Source: Puccinia triticina (lineage: Eukaryota > Basidiomycota > Pucciniomycetes > Pucciniales > Pucciniaceae). Taken from it: a stretch of 64,000 nt of DNA. Under the pieces are notes generated by a model. It saw nothing but the letters and a program-made list of their open reading frames with translations. It was not told the origin of the DNA and made no database searches. Shown piece by piece: positions 1 to 11,429 of this stretch; the first letter of the stretch is position 1, and each line of letters begins with the position of its first letter. A program made the position numbers and the translations under genes. The stretch covers positions 806,001-870,000 of the forward strand of contig NC_070569.1 in assembly GCF_026914185.1 (NCBI RefSeq). The letters run 5' to 3'.

Positions 1-1458
1 TGGTCAAGAGGTACAGCCCAATCCAATCTATCGTTAGTACATAGCCATACATAACATTTCGTCATGTCGAACACATCCCCTGCCCCATCGGCTATATCCA
101 TCAGACTGGGCTGGGTTTGATTGCTTGTCGAGGGCCTTATCCTGCACCGCCAAGCGACCGTTGGAGAACCTGGCTTTCAGATTGCCGACAATCGGGTGCT
201 TTCACACGCCTCGGGCCTTACATAGGCCATCCATCCACGCGGCGGCTGGCTTGCCCAACCGCTGCCACGCGCACGGCCTGCAGCCCGTGCGCATGAAAGA
301 ACGCAAAGGGAAACGCGGGGCCAGTGCGCCGTCGAGCGTTTTCACTCCGCAAACCCAGCCCCGCCCACCACAAGCGAAAGAGCACCGCCCCAGCCACCTC
401 GAGCCTCAGCGGGCAGGAGTCTGGAGCATGTACTGGAGATCCCCCTCGTCATCATCCGCCAGCCTGCTGGCGTGGCCGGGATGGTTGGGGCAGTGAAGAC
501 ACCATCTACCTGGCCCCGGCACGCACTCCCTGGCGCCATCTCTTCCCTGGAATCTACTGCTGACGATGGCTGCTCGCCATGCCCTGCCGCAACTCTACCA
601 GGCCCCGACGGCCAACACATCCCGCGCTGGGAGGAGCGAAGGGCCTCTCCTAATCGGCTGGCTTTCTCTTGGCCCGAGGAGCTGGGCGGCGTCCCGTCTG
701 CGCGCAGTGGGGCTGGATGGGGTGAAGCAGAGAGACCCACCGGCTTGGGTCGAGTGGGGCTGGCGCACACATGGGGCTCGATGCTCTCGTCATGTCGGTG
801 GATTCGCCCGCTGACTGCCCCCTCTGCAGTGTATATGCCCGAGAGTGTGGTGTGGTGCGCTTGCCCTCTGCGTCCCTTTCCTTTGTCCTGGTTCCTCCTC
901 CTCTTTGTTCTCTCATCCCTTTTCCAGCCAGCCCGACACTCCTTGTCCGCTGGATCGCCTTTTGGAGACACACAAAAGAAAAAAGAAAAAAAAAAAAAAA
1001 AAAAAAACACATACAACAACTTACAACAACCTGGCTTGTTTGTTCAACTCTCTTCTTCTTCCCTGCTGTTGTAAAGGATCGTCATCTGCCTGCTCACAAA
1101 CAAATCCCTCTTCTTAGACTTTCTCTCTTCGACGCTTTCCTCAGCATCACCCCGCCCCCCCTATACCTCATCCCATACTCACCCCATCCATTTCTCTGAC
1201 TCTCAAAGAGGGCAAAAAAAAAAGATATAAGAAGTCTGGTCTAATCCTGTTTTGCTCGCTTCCTCCCCCCACTCGCTTCTCTCCCCACACCCTTAGATTC
1301 GCTCGATAGTTGTTCCTCCTGGTCGCCTAGCCAAGTCTGGCCATCCTCGGCCGGTGTTGTTCATCCCGGCTGTCGCCCGTTCTGATCCTTATCGTCACTA
1401 TTATCATTACTACTGTGATCGCAGCCCCTTAGCCGAACTGCGTTCCCAACCAACCGCC
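1..1458. other. Upstream region of the PH-domain gene, no gene recognised
   Basis: I can support no coding region here. The first ~960 bases are GC-rich and carry overlapping open frames on both strands, none with recognisable protein character. A run of 22 A lies at 986-1007. From ~1080 the plus strand is strongly pyrimidine-rich (CT tracts), as expected for a fungal promoter or 5' UTR leading into the gene that starts at 1459. A 5' UTR intron is possible but not proven. Confidence 0.4.
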
Positions 1459-4385
1459 ATGCCAATCCTAGTCCATTCGCGTGCCTCGTCCTTTCCCTTC
1501 CGTCGTCGACGCGCCTCGTCCCCTGCCCGTCGTGTCCCCCCCACCGCTGAGCTACTAAACACTCCGGCTGGCCATCATGCCCCAGCCGACTCCTCCCCCC
1601 ATACCAAAAAACCCTCGAGCGCTTCCCATTCTGACTTGAACCAGCTCTACCGCCAACCGCTGCCTGCCGCGCAGCAGTCCTCCACTTCCCGTCTCCTGCG
1701 CCCCTTCCGCCGCCCGAGCACCCACTTCGAAAAGCTGCAGGCCAAGATGTCCAGCGTCAGGTTGAGGTCATCCAACTCGACCCCCAGATTGCCGGAAGCC
1801 TCCAGTCACTCTGACTTGGCCTCAGCTCTCCCGCCTGCGCCCCACTCTCCCATCCCACCTTACCAAAAGCTGCTGGCTGACAGCAGACGACCCTGGGAGA
1901 CCATCCATGCCGAGGAGCGAATGTCCACATTCTCGGACACTTCGCTGCCTCCTCCCATCGCCCCGTCACCCTCGCTCGTATCGGTATCTCTCGACCACCA
2001 TTCCGACGCTTCATCACACCTCACCTTGGGCAGCGAACCCAGCTCGAACAAGCCCAGCCCTTGGAACTTACCCCCAGCCCTCGATCTGGGCCTCTCGTTC
2101 AACTCGCCCAGCCTGTTCAGTGGCCTGCCCTACGGCCAAGAGTCTCCTTCATCCGACTCGTTCCCCCCCGGCTCCTCGAACCACACCAGCGGTCCAGTCC
2201 TTGATGGTAGCCTGCCAAGCACATCCGAATCGGCTATCCCGCTGTCTGGTAAGCGATCCTTCCATGTGCATACTGTACTTCGGCTTGCTCACACGTTTTT
2301 CCTCGGATCATCATCAGGTTCCTCGAAACACCCCGGAATGACTTGTTCGCTGCCCCGCTCGCAGCAGCAGCCCTTTCGCCTGTCCGAATCCATCGACAGG
2401 TCGCCAATGGTCAGCTCATACGTCAACCGCACCTCTTCAAGCTTGACATCCCGCGTTCGACCAACCCCTTCGCCGAGAACCAACGCTGGATTCGGGGCAG
2501 ACGAGTCTGAGGTTGATTCCCCACCGCCAACCTTGCCATCCAGTCTTCGAGACTCCACCCTATCTACTCCTTTACGAGCCTTACCGCTCCTGAACTCCTA
2601 CCACGTCACGTCGAATCAGGTCAGACACTCCTCCGACTCCTCCGGCTCCAGCCTTGGCGAGCGCGGCTCTGCCGAGTTCGATGTCGAAGTCGAGGACCAG
2701 GCAGGATCTGAATCTGATGATACTGATGGCGCCTCTGACGACGGGGAACTTCCTCAGGCCACTCACGACTCGCCAGAACAGCTGGCTATGCTCACACCCA
2801 AGGTTCCGACTCAAGCTGGTACTCAGTCGACTGGTGAGCTCACGACCGCGACTTGTCCACATGAGTGGATCTCTTTTGACACCGATACACCGTCCGTGTC
2901 GCAAGTGAAGACGACCTCTGGTCTGCGCTCCCAGCAGCTCTCGGCATCCACGAGCAGCCCTGCGTCCTGCTTCGATCCCTCTAGTAACGTCAAAGCTGAA
3001 GCTGTTCAGTCGCCCGGCGAACGCGCCAGGCATCTACTGCTTTCGTCTACTTCATCATCCGCGGCACCACCCCCGCCCCCAACGCGCCCGACACTCGCTT
3101 CCCATTGGAGCCAGTCTGCGTCGCGTCTGCACAAGATCACTGTCAGCCAGCACCCAACTGAAAACCCAAGCGTCATCATCAGCCCTTCTCTTACACCCGT
3201 CGCTAAGGGCATGCGGCCCCTACAACTCACTCCTCCTGAAAATGTTGTTAGTTGGAACAGTATTGTCCCACCAGCTCATCCCAAGCTGACTCCTTTTCAG
3301 TTGCAGAACGCCATTCTCCTGCCTGCTGGCGTTACCACGCTCCGCCATCATTCTATGTACGAGATCCGGCCTATCCTCGTCCTGCCCTCCTATGAGGCCT
3401 CACTGCAAAACGCAGGCATCAGAAGAAACGTCGTCGTGCCTCGCGAAGAAGAGGGACATGAAAAGCTGCCGCCGTACAGCTGTGCAATCCATCTCGAAGG
3501 CTGGATGCCGCGCAAGATGGAATTCAAAGCGCCTGGTGTTCAGGCCAAGGATCGGGCGTGGAAGCGACAGTACGTGGTTGTGCATGGGACGATGATCCGT
3601 ATCTACCGGTCCGATCCACATACGCATGCCGTCTCCGGCGCCGAAGATCCCTACAGCTCCAACTTCGTCCACGGCAAATCGATCTCTCCGTTATCCTCCA
3701 AGTGCGGGATCAGCACGAAGACCGACCCCTCCTCGTCCTCTGCCCCGCCTCTGCATTTCCATCAAGGCCAATACGACTCGGCGCCAGTGACGTCTCTGAA
3801 AGAAGCTGCCCTCGTCAAAGCCAGCCAGCTCCCGACCCACCACAACTACCTGCACCGGGTGTATTCGCTGCAGAACGCCGAGTCGGGCCTGGCGGCGGAC
3901 TATGTGAAGAAGAAGTACATCGTCCGGGTCCGCGCCGAGGGCGAGCAGTTCCTGCTCCAGGCCAAGGACGACCGCGGCGTGATCGACTTGATCGAGGCCT
4001 TGCAAGCGGCCACCAACGTCAGCCTGGACCTCGACCTGCGTGCATTGCCCAAGTTCATCACCCTCCCGCGCCGACGCAGGCGCCGTCGCATCGTCCCCGG
4101 CGACGCGCCCGGCCCGGCTGCGGCTGCTCCTGGCGGCGCTGCCCGCAGGGTCGCTGGCCACGCCCTCGGCGCCGCCGTCGTCGAGGGCATGGTCGCCGAG
4201 GCCGCCGCCCATGGGCCTCCTCCCCACTGGGCCGACGACGAACACGGCGACCGGATGTCGGACATGCTCGCCGAAGAACAGGTCTGCTCTCCCCCCCCCC
4301 CCCCCCCCCTCTCTACCCACACACACTCTCTTCTGACTCGCTTTCCTCTCGTCTCTAGGACGCGTACATGCACGCCCGCAGTTAA
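1459..4385 (+). CDS. Large PH-domain protein, two introns, 926 aa
   Basis: Three exons: 1459-2248, 2318-4281 and 4359-4385. The introns are 2249-2317 (69 bp, GTAAGC...CAG, in frame, so unspliced sequence stays open) and 4282-4358 (77 bp, with an 18-C run and ending CTCTAG). Splicing gives exactly 927 codons including TAA; without the second splice the frame runs to 4431. I chose the ATG at 1459 (context CGCCATGC); the frame is open further upstream but has no earlier ATG. The first ~650 residues are Ser/Pro-rich and probably disordered. A pleckstrin-homology-like domain follows at about residues 657-840. It begins GWMPRKMEF, then WKRQYVVVHGTMIRIYR, has an insertion of roughly 90 residues, and ends with a helix around VIDLIEALQAATNVS. 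Arg-rich and Ala/Gly/Pro-rich tail segments follow. PH domains usually bind phosphoinositides or membrane partners; the precise role is unknown. It looks like an intact host gene. Confidence 0.8.
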
Positions 4386-5234
4386 ACCCGCAGTTAAGCT
4401 GGTCGCCCCCGCCCCCGCTCCTGCTCTATAATCGTTTTTTTTTTTGTTTTGTTACCTTATGGACATACGCCTCCTATCCCCACTCGTTCTTTCCTCCCGT
4501 CGTCGTCCCTGCAAGCTTGTCGTCCCGCCACTAGCTGGCCCGTTATGTATTCTTTCATCCCCCTACTCACATACACATATACGTATATGCTTTGGTAATC
4601 GGTTGTCTGTTTTGGTCGGGTTTTGGTGCGATGGGTGGTGCAACTGAAGACATTTCTGAATCGTTTCTTGGCTGTCTGTCTGTGTGTGTGTGTATGGTGA
4701 GGGTGTTGGTGAGGGTGTTGGTGAGGCATGGCTGGCACCTGTGTGCGCCTGTCGAGCGTGAGGGTCTCTGTCTCTCCTTCGCCCCAGGCCCGGCGGGCTG
4801 CCTGCCTGCTCAGGAGCCAGGGCCTCCGCGCTGCTAGGCGCCGCTCATATTCGCGGCCCTGGACGGCTGCAATCCGTCAGGCTGTCCCTTGTGCCAACAC
4901 ATCGGGGCCTGGCTCGGCATCCGGGCCGCGTTTCTCGCGCGTTCTCCGCTCCCAGCTTTCTGTCCCTTGCATCCGAATGGCGCGCAGCTGCCACCGACCG
5001 TCCGGCCATTCTCAATCCACAAAGTTGAACCCACCCCTTACTCGTCTCTTGCAGACCCAGTATATGCCGCGCGACGCTCTGGCCCGGCCGTCCTTGCTCG
5101 TGCCTTTCGCTCCGGTGGCCTTCCATCCGCCAGCCTCCCTTTCCCTGTGTGCGGTTTTAGAGAGGCGGCTGGAAGGCCTTTGGGTGTTGTATATTGGTGA
5201 GAGTTTTCGTACCCAAGGCTTTTCATTCCGGTCT
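4386..5234. other. 3' flank of PH gene and left flank of foldback element
   Basis: No gene is supported. A T-run at ~4434-4445 and a TG-rich stretch with repeated GGTGAGGGTGTT-like words at ~4670-4730 follow the PH gene. The remainder (4740-5234) is GC-rich with short open frames on both strands and no recognised product. The last 8 bases before the next element (5235-5242, GTAAAAGC) are its target duplication. Confidence 0.4.
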
Positions 5235-5242
5235 GTAAAAGC

Positions 5243-5724
5243 CACCTGGTCAGTCGACATAAACCTAGTATGAAGCATACCCCAGACCCGCGTGGGAAAC
5301 AGCCTCCAAGCTACCTTTGCCGCATTTTGAAAACTTCCCAAACTTCTGGAGCATCCAGAACTTCCGGCCGACTCCCCCCCTTCAGGTCGGCCTTGAGCCA
5401 CAAAGTCAGAACTCCTACACCTCTCCACCCTTACAACCCTTACACCTCGCCCCTCGCCACCCTTAAAAATCAGTAACCCTACATCTGGCTAGCCTTACAC
5501 CTCGCCAGCCTTACATCTCGCCAGCCTTACACCTCGCCAGCCTTACACCTCGCCAGCCTTACACCTTGCCAGCCTTACAACTCGCTACCCTTACAACTCG
5601 CTACCCTTCCCTCGCACCACCTCGCTTGCACCCACCTTGCTCGCACCCACCTTGCTCGCACCCACCTCGCTCGCACCGTTACACCTCCCTCGCTACCCTT
5701 ACACTACATACCTAGCACCTCGCT
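5243..5724 (+). repeat. Left terminal inverted repeat of the foldback element
   Basis: The outer part matches the inverse of 11429 down to about 11245 with very few differences (for example one GGTCGG/GGTTGG change). The inner part has AGCCTTACACCTCGCC words and only about four copies of a 15-bp unit. Some of those copies carry TTG where the right-hand array has TCG. Confidence 0.85.
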
Positions 5725-6299
5725 CCAGCACCCTTTCACCTTGCTGATTTCCCTGATAGACTCCTTGGTACCCATATGTATATACCATTACAAGTCACTC
5801 CACTTCACCGCCCTGACACCTCACAACTGGTGCTACCTCTAAACCTTGTCCCCCTTTTCCCCTTCAGTCATTTCAAAAAGCTTCACATGTTTTCTGATCA
5901 AGTTTGACTAATATGTTGTATCTTGTTGTCCAATCAATCAGGTATTTGCAAGTCATTGTTTCAAAAATACAGATGAGAGCAGATAAATGGTTATAACAGG
6001 CAGTTATGAATTCATAGAAAGATAAGTCAAGGATATTAATGAAATAGAGCAAGCAACAGATGATGAGATGAAATGGAGTCAGATTGATCAATCAGTTGCA
6101 TCAATAGTTATAAGCAACTATGAACCATCCATTTGTAAATTTTTACAGCTGCCACGGCACCATCCTCCTCCACATGCTCTAGTGCATCCTCTTCTTGCGT
6201 CTTTCCATTTGCAGGAGATGGTGAGGGGCAAGATGAGGATGCACTGAAGAGCAAGGAGCCAGAAATGAAGGAGATGATGCCCTCAAGGCTGAAACACTG

Positions 6300-6900
6300 T
6301 TCTGCACTACAAAAAAGCGGTATTTTAGCGCAGCGCAGCGGGGAACCGCTGCGCAGTCAGCCCAAAAAGCGGTAGCACAGCGCCAGTCCCGCTGCAAATA
6401 GCGGGGCTTGCTTTTTCCCCAACCCAAAAAGTGGTAGCACAGCAGGCGGCGCCGCTCCTTTCAGTGCTGCACAGTGGACACCAAAAAAGCTGCACCTTGC
6501 ACTGCGCTGCACTTTTTGGCTGGCACAGGGGGAGTGCTACGCGGCCAGCTCAAAAAGTGGTAGCGCAGCAATGGTTCCGCTGCGCTACCACTGAAAATAG
6601 TGGGTAACCGCTTCTTGCCAGACCCAAAAAGTGGTAGCGCAGTGGGCGGGGATGCTACTTTCAGTTGATACCGGAGCTTAGCCTTGAGCAATTTGAGCTT
6701 TCCTTTCATGGGGAATTGGGGCAGGATATCTTGGAATTGAACATCTGGATTTTCAGGATCAATTTTGCGCGTATCTGCGCTGAAACTACACTAAAATCTA
6801 AAATAGCTTTGCACCCTGTGCGTTTAGCTTTAGCGCGGATGCGCGCGATTGCGCCAACTCTACACTAAAAAATAGCGCATTTGCGCTGCGCTACACTACA
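6300..6900. repeat. Block of GCGCAGCG/AGCGGTAGC words, MITE-related
   Basis: Short GC words (AGCGCAGCG, GCGCTGCGCTAC, AAAAAGCGGTAGC) recur on both strands. The segment ~6765-6895, read in reverse, aligns with the MITE at 56740-57216: it shares GCGCAGCGCAAATGCGCTAT and following text. This is probably an older, degraded member of that family inside the foldback element. Confidence 0.5.
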
Positions 6901-6962
6901 CCACGGTCAATAGAAGGTGTTCCTGATGTGTAATATCTCCTTGGAGCTTACAATGTCTTCTA

Positions 6963-7265
6963 GAGAGTGTATTCTTATTGCAGAAAAAATTTGGGGCCGT
7001 TTGGAGCACCTCAGATAAGGTTTTGGGGGTTTACCTTAGTAGGAAATCCGCCAAATCCGCCCCCCCCCCCCCCCCCCCCGGCTACACAGGGTCTCCCTGA
7101 GGAGGGATAATGCCGTGTTTTAAACAGTGCATTCCTATAGCAGAAAAAATTTAGGGTTGTTTGGAGCACCATAGATAAGGTTTTGGGAGTTTGCCTTAGT
7201 AGGAAATTTGCCAAATCCGCCCCCCGGCTACACAGGGTCTCCCTGGGGAGTACTAATGCCGTGAA
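6963..7265. repeat. Two tandem ~160-bp units with poly-C
   Basis: The text from GTGTATTCTTATTGCAG through GGCTACACAGGGTCTCCCTG is repeated once, around 6968-7100 and 7120-7245. The first unit contains an 18-C run near 7062-7079 that is only about 6 C in the second. Confidence 0.7.
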
Positions 7266-7410
7266 GCTCACAATATTCTCTCAAGAGTGTATTTAGATTG
7301 CTGTAAAACTCTTAGGGTGTTTGGGTACAATAGCGACAAGATATAATTTTTTTTGTATATTCCGTCATCTTTTGTTAAATTAATGTATCAACTCCCATTC
7401 TCGAGAGGGG

Positions 7411-7530
7411 AATTAATTAATCAACTCCCAAAATGATTTTGGGGCCGCGCGAGGTCCCGAGGACCCAGGGGGGACGTCCCAAGACGGTCCACCCAATGTA
7501 AACGACTTTTGGGAGTTGATTTATTAATTC
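7411..7530. repeat. Small inverted-repeat element (MITE-like)
   Basis: AATCAACTCCCAAAA near 7420-7434 is mirrored by TTTTGGGAGTTGATTTATTAA near 7507-7528. The core between them is GC-rich. Additional half-copies of TCAACTCCC lie outside at 7388 and 7545. There is no coding content and no clear target duplication. Confidence 0.5.
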
Positions 7531-7966
7531 TTGGGAGTCAATTTTTCAACTCCCTAATTTTATTCATTCAAAAGTTTCTTTTGATGATTTCTGGAAACAT
7601 TATCCTATGGTTTTAATGAGGAAAATCCAATCAGCATATTCCAATCCACCAGTGGTCAATAGGAATTAACAGATGTGAAAGTGTGTAAATTGGAAGCCAC
7701 AATTTTTCACTGGGACACCCTGGATGTATTTTCTTAATTCAGGTATTATTTAATCATGATTGAGCAAATTCGAATAAGTTTTAAAATTAAGAGGGCATGA
7801 AATTCATCAAGGGTGTCCCAAGCAACTGGTGTTCATGAATTGAGATGTATATGCACATCTTGGGGGGTATACACCCTTGATGAATATGAAGCACTCAGAA
7901 TAGATGCAGAATGCATTAAAAATTGATCAAATCACAATTACTTCCCCAAATCCAAAAATCATAATA

Positions 7967-8164
7967 AGGGTGTTCAAAGTTGAAATCATATTTTTTTCAA
8001 ATCATAAAATCATAAAATCATAACACTTTTGAGTGATCATTTTTTATGTACCATTTTAGAATTGTTGCTCTTTTTTGAGTGATTGGGTGTTACACATTTT
8101 TTTCAGATTAAAATTTTATGAATTTATGGTGTTATAATTTTATGCAGTCAACTTTGAACACCCC
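7967..8164. mobile_element. ~198-bp MITE with TA-flanked inverted repeats
   Basis: GGGTGTTCAAAGTTGA at 7968-7983 is exactly inverted at 8148-8163. TA dinucleotides flank both ends (7965-7966 and 8165-8166), as expected for Tc1/mariner-type mobilisation. The interior is AT-rich with repeated ATCATAAA words. It is nested inside the foldback element. Confidence 0.6.
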
Positions 8165-9770
8165 TAATGCCTTCCTAAAAATTAAATCCAAAAAATCCAT
8201 TCACAGACCATATTTATCACCCTCTCTAGCAGAAAGAATCCAATCTTTGTTTGACAATAAATTCCAAACCACTCATATTTCTTGAGATTTTATTTCATAA
8301 TACAACCAGGAACACTTAAAAGTACCCAAATAGAGATGCCAGGTATTATAAAGCTGTCATAATTTTTCTAGCAGATCTTAATCACTTATTTTTGAGGTAA
8401 TACCCTGGATGCAACCTATATTTGATGCTCAATAACTTCTAAACAACTGGGATTTCTCAAAATATTTCTTCAGAATAAAATCAAAAACATTCAAAAGCCC
8501 CCACAGCAGGGTGCCTGGCAATGCGCATTGGAAAAACTTGAATAAGCTTTCTAGCAGTTCAGAGATGGCCCCCAACTGAGTTCCCCCCACCGGGCCCAAC
8601 CGCTGCCCAGCCACCAGCCAGGAACCAATCCAGCACCCGCCCAAAAAAAATTCATTGGTGAGCCGTCTCTTTTTTCACATCCATTGCCTGCCAACCACTC
8701 ACAATTTCTTTTTGGCTCCCTCCTAATTGTCTCCTGCCCAATTGCCCACACGCCGCTAGGAATCCCAGCCCCCCAGCCTCCAGCCGGCACCCGAGTAGCC
8801 AGCCATCCATTTTTTTTCATTCTGTTGTGTTCCCTCCCCTCCCCACCCCCCTCCTTCACATCTCTCCCCAGGAAACCTCTTCCAGCGGCCCGGAAATCCC
8901 AGCTGGTGACTCACACTGGTTGGTCCTAACCCTATTCCAGACACCAGCAGCTAGTTTGTTGCAACCGCGGTCAAGAACCTCATCTGTTTAATCATTGTAA
9001 GCGTGGGTTTTTTCCTCAATACCCCGCTCCCCAAACCACTGCTGGCACCAATGGTGCCCCCAGACAATGCCGATTGAACCATCCAACAACCAATTCAGCA
9101 TTACCCGCCAAGTAAACCTCTTGCCCTTTGCCAATGCACACGGCGAGCCACAACAAATCCTACCTGCTGCCGATTCAGCCGCCTCACTCACAGGAGGAGG
9201 CCTGCAGGTTGTTCTTTGAAGACAGCGACCTCAACCAAACCAACCGCGGCCGCACCGGCCCGGCCATCTGTCTCCCGTAGCGCCCAAGGAAATGTTTGAG
9301 CCCTCCATGGCAAACCTTTCCTTGGTGCCGAGATAGGCTCGCCGCAAAGATCTACCTACCCCTTGCTCGCCCCTCCCGCCCCCCGCAAACCCGGCAATGG
9401 GCCCCACTGGTGTTCCTACTCTCTCAATCAATGGAGCAACTCCTGAAGCCAACATCCATCCCCCTTCTGCCAAAGGAGCACCCGCTCCGGCCTCACCTGA
9501 AACCAAGCCATCCCACAGTATGGTTTTGCAGGCCCAAGTCCAACCATCTCAGGAGATATGACTTGGGCCAATTGGTCTCAAATAAATGGTAAATTGTTTT
9601 GCTATATTGTTATCAATCTGTTTTCCTTCCTTTGCTGCTTTTTAGAGCAGTGAGAGCAATGAGATACACGCTTCCTTCATGATTTTGCCCCCCAGCTACC
9701 TCTTCACATTCACATTCCAAATCAAACCTTCTCCCCAAATCCTTCACAATTGTCATGCTCTGAAATTTTC
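8165..9770. other. Interior of foldback element, possible degraded captured sequence
   Basis: 8165-8560 is AT-rich with nothing recognisable. 8560-9600 is clearly more GC-rich and Pro/Ala/Ser-like in several frames. One stretch, ~9380-9560, reads as a low-complexity Pro/Ala/Ser/Thr peptide that ends at a TGA. It may be further captured exonic material belonging with the fragment at 9824-10035, but no domain is identifiable. Confidence 0.25.
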
Positions 9771-9771
<1 letters not shown>

Positions 9772-9821
<50 letters not shown>

Positions 9822-9822
9822 A
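9772..9822 (+). repeat. (ATC)n microsatellite
   Basis: About 16 uninterrupted ATC/TCA units. It gives poly-His or poly-Ile in open frames. I read it as the pyrimidine-rich end of an intron (followed by CATAG), not as coding sequence. Confidence 0.9.
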
Positions 9823-9823
9823 G

Positions 9824-10035
9824 TGCTGGAGAAAATGGCCAAACGGCCACCAATGGCACCAATCAACAATCTGGTCACGGACAAGGCAAAGGTGGTAAGA
9901 AGGGCCCCCAGAAAAGCACTGCTGAGTTGGATGCTGAGATATGTCGTTGTTCTTGTGCCTCTACGGAACCTTCCCTGGGCTAATGATTGTTTCTTGTCAC
10001 ATCAGATGGATGATTACCAGAAGGCCAATGTGTAA
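9824..10035 (+). pseudogene. Captured fragment resembling the C-terminus of an ALY/REF (Yra1/THOC4-type) export adaptor
   Basis: A Gly/Gln/Lys-rich segment (GHGQGKGGKKGPQKS) is followed by TAELDAE. After an apparent intron (9939-10005, ending CATCAG) come MDDYQKANV and a TAA stop at 10033. The string AELDAEMDDY at the extreme C-terminus is characteristic of ALY/REF-family mRNA export adaptors, which bridge mRNA to the NXF1/Mex67 exporter. The expected splice donor GTATGT after GAG reads ATATGT at 9939, so splicing is probably lost. No RRM domain is present upstream. The piece lies wholly inside the foldback element, as in transduplication by Pack-MULE-like elements. The identification rests on a short motif. 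Confidence 0.5.
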
Positions 10036-10750
10036 CAGTGAGGTGCTCCTCACTGCCACCATTTGGTATCAGAAACTCAAAGACTACCAAATGTTTCTCA
10101 ACAAAAAAACTTAACGGTTGTATTCCTATCCAAGTGTCAAATTGAGTTGTATCTGATAGCCTCCCACAGTGTGTGTGATCAAACACGGGGAGCTATCAGT
10201 TTTTCTTAGTTATTCCAGTTGGGTTATCATCTATTTTAGATTTTTTCCCTCCCTCCCCTCCTCTGACTATGGTCCATGGAATCTATGCTCCAATATTGTG
10301 CAATTCTAGTTTGTTTTCCAACAAAAAATTAAGTGAAAAACTGCTACATTTCCTCCTTTTTATTGTGTTTTTTTGTCTCATTGCCATGATAAAGCTTGGC
10401 CCTTTCAGTTATGATTGGTTTGAAGGGGTTGCTTATACATATCAACTGTCTGGGAGATCACTCCGCACCCCAGTGATCATCTGCTTTGCCTTTTTGCCAT
10501 ACACTCAGGAACTTATTGCATCTAGACCAACAAACCAGGTTCTTTTTCTTACATATCTTCTAAACTGTAAGTGTCTTAGTGTACATAGGTAGCAAGGATC
10601 AAAGAAAGCATAAGCTGAAAGATTGCTGGAGAGAGGTGTAGCAGCGAGGTGTAAGGTAGTAGCAAGCTGTAATTGGTAAGGGACACACAGTGTATTTAGG
10701 GACTTTGGACTTTGGTTTGAGGCTGCGCTGGGAGGTGGGAGGCAGGCGGT
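10036..10750. other. Interior of foldback element, nothing recognised
   Basis: AT-rich sequence with no supported gene. A short inverted stretch occurs near 10042-10062 (GTGAGGTGCTCCTCAC). The region ends where the right inverted repeat begins. Confidence 0.5.
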
Positions 10751-11429
10751 AGCGAGGTGCTAGGTATGTAGTGTAAGGGTAGCAAGGGAGGTGTAAGGGT
10801 ACGAGTGAGGTGGGTACGAGGTGTAAGGGTGCAAGCGAGGTGGGTGCGAGCGAGGTGGGTGCGAGCGAGGTGGGTGCGAGCGAGGTGGGTGCGAGCGAGG
10901 TGGGTGCGAGCGAGGTGGGTGCGAGCGAGGTGGGTGCGAGCGAGGTGGGTGCGAGCGAGGTGGGTGCGAGCGAGGTGGGTGCGAGCGAGGTGGGTGCGAG
11001 CGAGGTGGGTGCGATCAAGGTGGTGCAAGGGAAGGGTAGCGAGTTGTAAGGGTAGCGAGTTGTAAGGGTAGCAAGTTGTAAGGGTAGCAAGTTGTAAGGG
11101 TAGCGAGTTGTAAGGCTGGCAAGGTGTAAGGCTGGCGAGGTGTAAGGCTGGCGAGGTGTAAGGCTAGCGAGATGTAAGGCTGGCGAGATGTAGGGTTACT
11201 GATTTTTAAGGGTGGCGAGGGGCGAGGTGTAAGGGTTGTAAGGGTGGAGAGGTGTAGGAGTTCTGACTTTGTGGCTCAAGGCCAACCTGAAGGGGGGGAG
11301 TCGGCCGGAAGTTCTGGATGCTCCAGAAGTTTGGGAAGTTTTCAAAATGCGGCAAAGGTAGCTTGGAGGCTGTTTCCCACGCGGGTCTGGGGTATGCTTC
11401 ATACTAGGTTTATGTCGACTGACCAGGTG
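10751..11429 (-). repeat. Right terminal inverted repeat of the foldback element
   Basis: Inverse of 5243-5724, lengthened by the 15-bp minisatellite at 10831-11022. The GTAAAAGC target duplication follows directly at 11430-11437. Confidence 0.85.
10831..11022 (+). repeat. 15-bp minisatellite GTGCGAGCGAGGTGG, ~13 units
   Basis: Nearly perfect tandem 15-mers. Because 15 is divisible by three, all frames give five-residue repeats (ARWVR, VGASE, LAPTS). That explains long open frames here that are not genes. The left inverted repeat has only ~4 degenerate copies. Confidence 0.9.

Larger units (their letters stand above)
5243..11429. mobile_element. 6.2-kb foldback-type DNA element with long inverted repeats
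   Basis: The element starts CACCTGGTCAGTCGACATAA at 5243 and ends with its exact inverse at 11429. GTAAAAGC at 5235-5242 is repeated at 11430-11437 as an 8-bp target duplication; a ninth base is ambiguous because C is shared. The left inverted repeat is 5243-5724 (~482 bp) and the right is 10751-11429 (~679 bp). The outer ~190 bp are nearly identical between them. The inner parts consist of tandem TTACACCTCGCC-type words, and the length difference comes from a 15-bp minisatellite expanded on the right. Very long TIRs built of tandem repeats with 8-9 bp duplications are known from Foldback/Galileo and Mutator-like elements. No transposase is visible, so this copy is non-autonomous. The interior is mostly AT-rich and carries MITE-like repeats and a captured gene fragment. 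Confidence 0.85.

Noticed and set aside
342..1019. Open frames on both strands upstream of the PH gene
   Set aside because: GC-rich chance frames, one reading through the A22 tract as poly-Phe; no domain, no consistent start.
5476..5730. Telomere-like CCTTACA(A/C) repeats
   Set aside because: The words are ~15-16 bp tandem units (AGCCTTACACCTCGCC) confined to the element's inverted repeats, not (TTAGGG)n telomere repeats.
9750..9983. Poly-histidine protein
   Set aside because: The His run is an ATC microsatellite that I interpret as intron sequence before an acceptor; only the part after it resembles a known protein.
10599..11090. 163-aa Ala-Pro-Thr-Ser repeat protein (and ARWVR/VGASE repeat proteins on the other strand)
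   Set aside because: Products of the 15-bp minisatellite in a transposon inverted repeat; every frame is open.
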